Under the pieces are notes generated by a model. That model saw only the letters and a program-made list of their open reading frames with translations. It was not told the origin of the DNA and searched no databases. Position numbers and translations under genes: made by a program. Shown here in pieces: positions 41,196 through 46,218 of a DNA stretch of 46,218 bases. This DNA comes from a virus. The DNA lies in IMG/VR virus record IMGVR_UViG_3300035130_000173, positions 1 to 46,218 of that record. One strand, given 5' to 3'. Each line of letters opens with the position of its first letter. Positions within the stretch are counted from its first letter, which is position 1.

Positions 41196-41951
41196 ATTTT
41201 AGACAAAAATTCTATTGAAACGCACCTTGTAATAAATGATTTACATGCACCTTATTATCATAAAGAAATACTTGATTTAGTATTAAAGTTTGCTAAGGAT
41301 TTAAAACCGGATAAATTAATCAATCTCGGTGACCAAGTAGATTGCCCGTCACTCTCTCAATTTGATACAAGGAAAGATAGGATAACTACCATAGCACAGG
41401 ATTTTAAAGCTGGTTATATAGCAAATGCAAAAGTAGCAGAGGCAGTTAAAAAATCGGACAAGATTTTCCTGTATGGCAATCACGAAGATAGGTTTAACTC
41501 ATACTTGTCGAGACACCATGCGTCAGAAGGTCTTATAGATATGAACGAAAAGATAGGGCTTAAAGACTTTGGATATAAGTCTATCCCTTACGGAAGTGAA
41601 TATGTTTATAATGACTTTCACTATCAGCACGGTACAAAGGTAAGAAAGTTTGCTGGATATACTGCTAAGAATGAATTGTATGAACAATGGGTAAGTGGAA
41701 TAATGGGGCATACCCATAGGGCAGGTTTTTGCTGTGCTTCAAATAAATCAGGCGGGGATTTTGGCTTCTGGGAAAATGGCTGTATGTGTGATTTCCAGTT
41801 AGCTTGGGAGTGGTTTAAGAAACCTTTTCCCAACTGGCAGTATTGTATATCGGTAGTCAAGTTTGTTAAAGATAAATTTAATGTACATCAGATTATAATT
41901 CCACGCAAGCACCCGTTTATTCTTTACGGTAAGCATTATTACACATTGTAA
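41196..41951 (+). CDS. Calcineurin-like metallophosphoesterase, start unresolved
   Basis: The frame is open from 41178. All metal-binding motifs are present: NDLHAP (D-x-H), NLGDQVD (G-D-x-x-D), LYGNHEDR (G-N-H-E), and GIMGHTHRAG (G-H-x-H). The first in-frame ATG is at 41541, well beyond the first three motifs, so a start there is wrong. The best start by ribosome site (AGGGAGG, 5 bases) is ATT at 41196; alternatively the start comes from an upstream exon. Substrate unknown; phage enzymes of this fold act on nucleotides or RNA ends. Confidence 0.75.
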   Translation: MLDKNSIETHLVINDLHAPYYHKEILDLVLKFAKDLKPDKLINLGDQVDCPSLSQFDTRKDRITTIAQDFKAGYIANAKVAEAVKKSDKIFLYGNHEDRFNSYLSRHHASEGLIDMNEKIGLKDFGYKSIPYGSEYVYNDFHYQHGTKVRKFAGYTAKNELYEQWVSGIMGHTHRAGFCCASNKSGGDFGFWENGCMCDFQLAWEWFKKPFPNWQYCISVVKFVKDKFNVHQIIIPRKHPFILYGKHYYTL

Positions 41952-42123
41952 ATATATACTACAATCGTTGTATAAACTGACTACAATTATGTACATTAAT
42001 TTACCATATTCACAATAACCGAACATAACTGTCAAGTAATAACTTACAAAATGTATCATTATTCGTAAGCCATCAACTTACATTTTATGCAAATCATATA
42101 TAAATTTTAAAAGAAAGGAATGA
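41952..42123 (+). other. Intergenic region, possible operator/promoter
   Basis: 172 bases, AT-rich, no gene. It contains the inverted repeat TACAA-TCG-TTGTA (41960-41972 approximately) and two similar segments beginning AACTTACA. ATATATAAAT near 42100 could be a -10. I see no clear -35 or terminator. Confidence 0.3.
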
Positions 42124-42297
42124 ATGGAAAAACAAATTAATACTGAAAAGAATGTAGGAATACCGCCCATGTGCAGAATGACAAATAGTGAAATAAATAA
42201 ACTCATAGAAAATCATGTCTGTCCAGAGTGCGGTTCAAAATTACAAAATGGAGGCAACTGCTATGTGTGTGTCAGTTGCGGGTGGAGTAGATGCTAA
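42124..42297 (+). CDS. Stand-alone zinc ribbon like the C-terminus of B12-dependent ribonucleotide reductase
   Basis: 57 residues. The end HVCPECGSKLQNGGNCYVCV then SCGWSRC has the Cys spacing and Gly/Cys pattern of the C-terminal zinc ribbon in class II ribonucleotide reductases (NrdJ), but no reductase gene is in the window. Also resembles other phage zinc ribbons. Followed by a strong ribosome site for the next gene. Confidence 0.6.
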   Translation: MEKQINTEKNVGIPPMCRMTNSEINKLIENHVCPECGSKLQNGGNCYVCVSCGWSRC

Positions 42298-42308
42298 GGA
42301 GGTGAAAA

Positions 42309-42539
42309 ATGGATAATATAGTATTAGACTTTGCAACAATAGCAATAATTACAATAGCCATAATAAATAGAATAAAGTCAGAGTTACCTGAAATCAAACC
42401 TATATTTTATACCCTTATGTCGGTAGTGGTAGGTGCTGGATTGTATGCAGTCAGTATCTATGCGAGCGATACAGTTATGGGATTTATATTTGCGGGCTTG
42501 ATTGCAAGCGGTATCTATGATGTCTACAAAAAACAATAG
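42309..42539 (+). CDS. Small two-helix membrane protein, holin candidate
   Basis: 76 residues with two or three hydrophobic segments (FATIAIITIAIIN, FYTLMSVVVGAGLYAVSIYA, VMGFIFAGLIASGIY) and a basic end (DVYKKQ). AAGGAGGTG ribosome site. It sits after the lysis genes; class II-type holin topology is plausible and would complement the XhlA-like protein. Confidence 0.65.
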   Translation: MDNIVLDFATIAIITIAIINRIKSELPEIKPIFYTLMSVVVGAGLYAVSIYASDTVMGFIFAGLIASGIYDVYKKQ

Positions 42540-42555
42540 TAATTTTTATTTGATT

Positions 42556-42564
42556 TGATATAAT
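42556..42564 (+). promoter_or_regulatory. Extended -10 promoter of the tRNA-like ncRNA
   Basis: TGA-TATAAT (42556-42564) is an extended -10; no convincing -35 is present. Transcription would start near 42571, at the beginning of the hairpin-rich element. Confidence 0.5.
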
Positions 42565-42565
42565 T

Positions 42566-42740
42566 AAGATGTTACTAGTAATATCTTCATGGGTATTACC
42601 TCTGGGCGTGTCCAAGTTCGGGTAGATATATTGGTGTCAGGTTACCTGATAGCCATTATATTTATCAACAGGAGTGTAATTCTCCTCACGTCCACCACTT
42701 AGGGATAGTATATTAATTTATGCTATCCCTATTTTTTTTT
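42566..42740 (+). ncRNA. Small ncRNA with tRNA-like acceptor/T half and encoded CCA
   Basis: The unit has its own promoter and terminator. After a 9-bp hairpin (42566-42574/42579-42587) comes a tRNA-like part, 42604-42697: acceptor strands GGGCGTG and CACGTCC (42604-42610, 42687-42693; one G-U) followed by discriminator A and CCA (42694-42697); T stem AGGAG/CTCCT with a 7-base loop (42670-42686), joined to the acceptor exactly as in tRNA. The D-like arm (CCAA/TTGG) has a long loop, and the anticodon position is a 9-bp hairpin with a UUA loop (42633-42654). U33, A14 and the T-loop UUC are missing, so it is not a standard tRNA. It may be a decayed or repurposed tRNA. Confidence 0.6.
42701..42740 (+). 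terminator. Strong rho-independent terminator
   Basis: An 8-bp stem AGGGATAG/CTATCCCT (42701-42708, 42723-42730), 14-base loop and nine T (42732-42740). It ends the tRNA-like RNA three bases after its CCA. Confidence 0.9.
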
Positions 42741-42761
42741 GACTTATGGGTAAAATAACAC

Positions 42762-42789
42762 TTGACAAGTTAAAAATAATCTTTATAAT
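42762..42789 (+). promoter_or_regulatory. Consensus promoter for the repressor gene (leaderless)
   Basis: TTGACA (42762-42767), 16 bases, TATAAT (42784-42789): a perfect pair of boxes. The ATG at 42797 is 7 bases after the -10, so the mRNA probably starts at the start codon, as CI mRNA does from lambda PRM. Confidence 0.85.
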
Positions 42790-42796
42790 AAAAACT

Positions 42797-43009
42797 ATGA
42801 ATAATTTAAATGAAATTTTATATCAGAAGCGTATTACTAAATCAGACCTCGCAAGAGCCTTAAACGTAAGTAGACAACGTGTTAATAATTGGACACAAAA
42901 TAAAAACTATCCCCAAAAAAAATATATTAAATTAATATCAAATTTTTTGGGAGTATCAATAGAAAGGCTGTTTTATAATGAAGATAATATTGGTGAAGAA
43001 AGGAGATAA
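42797..43009 (+). CDS. Cro/CI-like helix-turn-helix regulator
   Basis: 70 residues from ATG at 42797; the upstream in-frame ATG (42746) lies before the promoter and is rejected. ITKSDLARALNVSRQRVNNW is a standard XRE helix-turn-helix, followed by LISNFLGVSIERLFY. It probably controls the early operon or its own promoter. With no integrase, it may act as an immunity or timing repressor. Confidence 0.8.
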   Translation: MNNLNEILYQKRITKSDLARALNVSRQRVNNWTQNKNYPQKKYIKLISNFLGVSIERLFYNEDNIGEERR

Positions 43010-43010
43010 A

Positions 43011-43196
43011 ATGAATATTAGTATTACACAAAATGAACTAGATATTTTGTGGCATATTGTACAGGAAGAACAGAATAAAATGATTTCTGCTCCAGAAAAT
43101 AATGATATTGATGAATACGTTGAAGATTTAGAAGCTCTTCTTATTAAGCTTGAAAAGGCTAACCCAGATTTCGAGCATAGTAGATTTAAGCATTGA
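43011..43196 (+). CDS. Small acidic protein
   Basis: 61 residues from ATG at 43011 with AAAGGAGA. Helical (ITQNELDILWHIVQEEQNKM; YVEDLEALLIKLEKA). Next to the repressor; unknown. Confidence 0.55.
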   Translation: MNISITQNELDILWHIVQEEQNKMISAPENNDIDEYVEDLEALLIKLEKANPDFEHSRFKH

Positions 43197-43200
43197 AAAA

Positions 43201-43653
43201 ATGAAAAGAAATAGAATAATATTTTTAATAGTCACAATTATTTTAATTATATTTTTTATCTCAATTCCATCAACATTATTTGCTATGCCAATAGAAATAG
43301 GCAATTATGAATTGAATACTTTAAATATAATTAATGATATTAGGGAAGATCATAATTTAAATAGACTTGAAATAAGTTCAAAGTTGATGAATGTAGCTTA
43401 TGATAGATGTGAGTTTATAATAAAGTATAATTACTTCAATCATTACTATGCAGATGGTTCGAGAGTATGTAGATATGGAGAGATTTTTGGCAGGATGCCA
43501 CCCTCGACAAAACCAAAAATTATTGTTGATAGATGGGTTTCAAGCAGTACTCATTTAGCCGTAATATTAAATCCTGTTTACAAATCCGTAGGTATTAAAA
43601 CTATGTCCTGGGGAAATAAAACCCTAATAGTTGTAATATTTTCTAAATATTAA
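43201..43653 (+). CDS. Secreted or membrane-anchored CAP/SCP-domain protein
   Basis: 150 residues from ATG at 43201. A hydrophobic N-terminal segment (IIFLIVTIILIIFFIS) ends near LFAMP, a signal peptide or anchor. The CAP domain follows: LNIINDIREDHNLNRLEISS, AYDRCEFIIKYNYFNHYYAD, GEIFGRMPPSTKPKIIVDRW and STHLAVILNPVYKSVGI, with conserved His, Glu and His. CAP proteins are secreted and of varied function. In a phage early region it may alter the host surface. Confidence 0.75.
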   Translation: MKRNRIIFLIVTIILIIFFISIPSTLFAMPIEIGNYELNTLNIINDIREDHNLNRLEISSKLMNVAYDRCEFIIKYNYFNHYYADGSRVCRYGEIFGRMPPSTKPKIIVDRWVSSSTHLAVILNPVYKSVGIKTMSWGNKTLIVVIFSKY

Positions 43654-43710
43654 ATAATGATAAGATTAATAAAAAATAGACTTGAACCCATATATTCTCC
43701 TGAGACTACG

Positions 43711-43735
43711 GGGGATAGCAGTAAAAACTATCCCC
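43711..43735 (+). terminator. Hairpin terminator after the CAP gene
   Basis: An 8-bp stem GGGGATAG/CTATCCCC (43711-43718, 43728-43735) with a 9-base loop. The following sequence (TAAAATCAATTTT) is a poor U-tract. The stem resembles that of the terminator at 42701. Confidence 0.6.
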
Positions 43736-43783
43736 TAAAATCAATTTTAAAGTGTATATATACGCTTAAATCAGGAAGAAAGT

Positions 43784-43990
43784 ATGAGAAGTAATAAAGA
43801 ATACTGGCAAGAGACATTAGAGCGTTACAGGATAAGTAAGCAAATTAGAAAAATGAGGAAAAAATTAAGATTAAGGGATTTAGAAAAGCAATTAGGATAT
43901 TCCAGACAATACATAAATAATATACAGGAAATAATTTTAAAACCAAGTAAAGATTTTATAAATAAATTAAATGACCTAATAAATGTTTAA
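43784..43990 (+). CDS. Small helix-turn-helix protein
   Basis: 68 residues. KLRLRDLEKQLGYSRQYINN is a likely XRE-type helix-turn-helix in a very basic protein. It may be the second regulator of the early arc. The next gene overlaps by 8 bases. Confidence 0.6.
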   Translation: MRSNKEYWQETLERYRISKQIRKMRKKLRLRDLEKQLGYSRQYINNIQEIILKPSKDFINKLNDLINV

Positions 43991-44231
43991 CTTAGAAAAC
44001 AATGAACTAATGGAACAATTTAGAGCATTGAGAACTTTAAAGACAATTAATACACCTTTTGTCACTGATGAATTTATGAAGATACACAATTGTCATAACT
44101 GTAAAAATTGGATTGATAATGAATGTTTAATACAGGGTGAAATCAAAAATATAAAATCATGTTATTGCAGCTGGTATAAGGATAAGAATTTAAAGGTAAG
44201 AAAATCAATATATATATCAAGGATAAGATGA
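43983..44231 (+). CDS. Cys-rich small protein
   Basis: 82 residues. CHNCKNWIDNECLIQGEI ... CYCSWY is a metal-binding Cys pattern common in small phage proteins (a short DUF with C-x-x-C-K-x-W). Unknown function. Confidence 0.55.
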   Translation: MFNLENNELMEQFRALRTLKTINTPFVTDEFMKIHNCHNCKNWIDNECLIQGEIKNIKSCYCSWYKDKNLKVRKSIYISRIR

Positions 44232-44232
44232 A

Positions 44233-44424
44233 ATGAGAGAAATAGAAAAGGAATTTTACGAATATTTAATAAGTTATAAGGATGTTACGTTTCAATATGC
44301 CAATGATATTGCGAGACATCTTACGGAAATTGTGGATAAAGCCGATTTGATTTTTGTATGGAAGATTTTAGAACTTCAAAAAGAAAATGATGAACTTAGG
44401 AAGAAATTAGAATTACTAAGATAA
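44233..44424 (+). CDS. Small coiled-coil protein
   Basis: A 63-residue charged helical protein (KILELQKENDELRKKLELL at the end is a leucine-zipper-like coil). Unknown family. Confidence 0.5.
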   Translation: MREIEKEFYEYLISYKDVTFQYANDIARHLTEIVDKADLIFVWKILELQKENDELRKKLELLR

Positions 44425-44431
44425 AAACAAA

Positions 44432-44899
44432 ATGAGAGAGATTAAATTTAGAGCTTGGTATAAAAAAGAAAAGAAGATGTTTAAATTGCATTTTCCCTAT
44501 GGAACAGATGTTACATATGAACAAACATCAAAGAATACAATACTAATGGAATTAAGAAGTAGGGATTTTTTTAAAGATTGTGAAATAATGCAATATACAG
44601 GACTTAAAGACAAAAATGGTAAAGAGATTTATGAGGGAGATATTGTTAAATGTTTAATTATAGCTCATCATATGGGTTGGTATGAAAATTATCCGCGACC
44701 TTATGATTGTTTAGAAATTAAATTAAAAGTTTATGAAGATGGAGAACAATATAATACCAAAAATCACTTTGGTTGGATAGGCGAGGGTTGGGATTATGTT
44801 AATAAAGATTATTGGGATTTTACTCTTATAGATTTAATTAATGAATATAATTGTGAAATCATTGGCAACATCTATGAAAACCCAGATTTACTAAAATGA
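44432..44899 (+). CDS. YopX-family protein, paralogue 2
   Basis: 155 residues with MREIKFRAW, QYTGLKDKNGKEIYEGDIV and EIIGNIYENPDLL. Paralogue of 10629-11114; the variable middle differs strongly. Its stop overlaps the next start. Confidence 0.8.
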   Translation: MREIKFRAWYKKEKKMFKLHFPYGTDVTYEQTSKNTILMELRSRDFFKDCEIMQYTGLKDKNGKEIYEGDIVKCLIIAHHMGWYENYPRPYDCLEIKLKVYEDGEQYNTKNHFGWIGEGWDYVNKDYWDFTLIDLINEYNCEIIGNIYENPDLLK

Positions 44900-45066
44900 A
44901 AACAAAAACATTAAAAATTTGCAATAAATGTTTATGCGCCACCTGTGGTGATAATGATTGTAAAAGTATGCAGTGTTCTATTTGTAATTCAGTTCCGATA
45001 AGGGAATGTAAATATTATAAGAAATGGGATGAGGAAATATGGACAAAGACAAAGAAGAATTATTAG
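44896..45066 (+). CDS. Small Cys-rich protein
   Basis: 56 residues with eight cysteines (CNKCLCATCGDNDCKSMQC SIC ... EC), probably binding two zinc ions. It overlaps the next gene by 28 bases. Unknown role. Confidence 0.55.
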   Translation: MKTKTLKICNKCLCATCGDNDCKSMQCSICNSVPIRECKYYKKWDEEIWTKTKKNY

Positions 45067-45752
45067 TTATTGAACCTATAATTGGATATAGGGAATGGAA
45101 TGTAAGGCTTTATAAAATTAAAGGTAAATGGGAATTTAGATTAATTGGTAATGGGGCTGGCGAAAAAGCCGGCTACTGGAAAAATGGAATTGCCGAAGCC
45201 AAGTGTTTAAAAGAAGCCAAACATAAAGTCCCAGATTTTAATTGTGAATGTGGATTTTATGCTAATAAATATAAAATTGATTTTATTAAGAATTTATTAA
45301 ATATTAATAATAATATAACTCAATTTACTTTTACTTTTAGTAATGGTTTTGCTTCTACTACCGAAGAATCAATACCCCAGGATATCTCCGTATATGGGAT
45401 TGTTGAATTATTGGGAAAGGTCATAGAACATTCTGATGGTTATAGGGCTGAAAAGGTTAAAATTAAAGAGATATTTTTCACCCACAACTGTAGTAAATTA
45501 AAATTTTCATTCAAGGTAAAGAAAGCAAAAAATGAAACCGAACAAAAGAAAGATGATAAGGAGGTTTCAATATATAGATATCCAGTTTATTTAAGTGGTG
45601 GAACATACTCATTCTACGATAACGAAGACAAAGATTATGAAACAATAGTAAAAGAATTTAAAACCGATAAGGTTATAAAATCGCTTAAGGATTATTATAA
45701 AGTACCGATTATTTATTATAAAGATTATTTAGAAAAGGAGCTGTTAAAATGA
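45039..45752 (+). CDS. Hypothetical phage protein
   Basis: 237 residues. The first 80 residues (GYREWNVRLYKI, GYWKNGIAEAKCLKEAKH, CECGFYANKYKID) follow a pattern seen in a phage protein family with a Cys-x-Cys-Gly-x-Tyr-Ala motif whose function is unknown. The rest is alpha/beta with no recognised domain. Confidence 0.55.
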   Translation: MDKDKEELLVIEPIIGYREWNVRLYKIKGKWEFRLIGNGAGEKAGYWKNGIAEAKCLKEAKHKVPDFNCECGFYANKYKIDFIKNLLNINNNITQFTFTFSNGFASTTEESIPQDISVYGIVELLGKVIEHSDGYRAEKVKIKEIFFTHNCSKLKFSFKVKKAKNETEQKKDDKEVSIYRYPVYLSGGTYSFYDNEDKDYETIVKEFKTDKVIKSLKDYYKVPIIYYKDYLEKELLK

Positions 45753-45859
45753 CACAAATAGGTGAACCAAAAAGAATTTTAAGGGTAGAGCCGATTGTCC
45801 AGCCAAAAGAAATACCAGTAAAAGAACCAGAAAAATTACCAGTTAGGATAAATAAATGA
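45749..45859 (+). CDS. Small proline-rich peptide
   Basis: A 36-residue peptide, GEPKRILRVEPIVQPKEIPV then KEPEKLPVRI, rich in Pro/Glu/Lys. Similar short peptides precede recombination genes in other phages. ATGA overlaps on both sides. Confidence 0.5.
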   Translation: MTQIGEPKRILRVEPIVQPKEIPVKEPEKLPVRINK

Positions 45860-46005
45860 ATAGGGAAAACCAAAAAGAAATAGATAAATTCTATGAAGAA
45901 TACGGAAGAAATAAGTGCAAGGAAGTCAATGGTAAATGCTTTAAAGATAAAAAGAAATGTCCATATACCAAAAGTGGAGCGTGTAGAGGTTGGTGCATGG
46001 AGTAG
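45856..46005 (+). CDS. Small Cys-rich protein
   Basis: 49 residues with CKEVNGKCFKDKKKCPYTK and ACRGWCME, a possible metal-binding knot. Overlaps the upstream stop (ATGA). Unknown. Confidence 0.5.
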   Translation: MNRENQKEIDKFYEEYGRNKCKEVNGKCFKDKKKCPYTKSGACRGWCME

Positions 46006-46008
46006 GGG

Positions 46009-46218
46009 ATGATTATGGAAACTTGGCAAAAACAATTAAAGTTAGAAGCTATTAAATCTTATATGCGGGGTGAAGTCGCACTTATGGTAGGGGAAATAAT
46101 AAGTGAATATATTTTGACAGATAAGATAAATCCATTAATAATAAATAAATCAGTAGATAGGATTATGGATAATATCAACAGGTGGGAAAAGTCCGATGAA
46201 GAAATTTACGATAATGAG
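46009..46218 (+). CDS. Hypothetical early protein, 5' part (continues at base 138)
   Basis: 70 codons from ATG at 46009 (GGAG 7 bases upstream; ATG at 46015 is an alternative). The frame is open to the window edge and continues at the start of the window, giving about 89 residues in total. ETWQKQLKLEAIKSYMRGEV is the unique N-terminal part. Family unknown. Confidence 0.7.
   Translation, partial: MIMETWQKQLKLEAIKSYMRGEVALMVGEIISEYILTDKINPLIINKSVDRIMDNINRWEKSDEEIYDNE
46082..46218. repeat. Terminal direct repeat, right copy
   Basis: Copy of 1-137 with one A/G difference at 46092. The difference is synonymous (GGA/GGG, Gly). Confidence 0.9.

Noticed and set aside
41541-41951. Metallophosphoesterase starting at the first ATG
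   Set aside because: Would remove the D-x-H, G-D-x-x-D and G-N-H-E metal motifs.
42604-42697. Standard tRNA gene
   Set aside because: Acceptor and T stems fit, but U33, A14 and the TTC T-loop are absent and the anticodon arm has a three-base loop; called tRNA-like instead. A UUA anticodon (ochre suppressor) reading was considered and not accepted.

Overview
The window is an essentially complete genome of a tailed siphovirus-type bacteriophage, about 46.08 kb. Bases 1-137 recur at 46082-46218 with one mismatch, and the gene that runs off the right end continues in frame at the left end, so the molecule is circular or circularly permuted and the window cuts through a gene. Base composition is AT-rich with heavy ATA and AGA/AGG use, and most genes have strong AGGAGG-type ribosome sites. 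Together with a 3D cell-wall protein, YopX-like proteins and an XhlA-like holin, this suggests a Gram-positive (Bacillota-like) or similar low-GC anaerobic host. I cannot name the host. No integrase, DNA polymerase, helicase or RNA polymerase is visible, so replication probably relies on host enzymes plus one replisome-organizer protein.

Layout: 1-10.4 kb and 42.7-46.2 kb form one early/accessory arc of short, tightly overlapping genes: a PD-(D/E)XK nuclease, a recombination-factor-like protein, a 3D protein, a DNA methyltransferase, a replication protein, a NinG/HNH protein, two YopX paralogues, many small zinc-ribbon and membrane peptides, a Cro/CI-like repressor and a secreted CAP-domain protein. 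The packaging and head module (12.0-19.5 kb) holds HNH, a probable cos region, TerS, TerL, a portal fused to a MuF-like head protein, prohead protease and an HK97-type capsid. Connectors, tail terminator, tail tube, a frameshifted tail chaperone, tape measure and Dit follow (20.9-27.2 kb). A glycosyltransferase/methyltransferase block (28.2-34.3 kb) sits between two tail-fibre/tail-tip genes. Lysis genes (holin, glycosidase-like endolysin, M15 peptidase, second holin candidate) lie at 38.8-42.5 kb.

The most striking content is a likely virion-glycosylation system. Four structural proteins carry long tracts in which every second residue is serine (Ser-X repeats; about 400 units in total). Packed between two of them are two glycosyltransferases whose motifs resemble mucin-type polypeptide GalNAc-transferases (GT27), two or three copies of a second GT-like domain, and three methyltransferase-fold proteins. 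I infer that the phage builds and decorates its own mucin-like virion surface.

Three further signals stand out: (1) three compact, relatively GC-rich, highly base-paired intergenic elements (3.3, 40.9 and 42.6 kb). One has its own promoter and terminator and a tRNA-like acceptor/T half ending in CCA; another precedes a metallophosphoesterase frame that lacks a normal start codon. (2) A set of promoters whose -10 box lies 7-8 bases before a start codon with no ribosome site, implying leaderless mRNAs. (3) A three-gene early cassette present twice with conserved ends and divergent middles. A Tad2-like (DUF2829) gene is the only clear minus-strand gene and has its own leaderless promoter.
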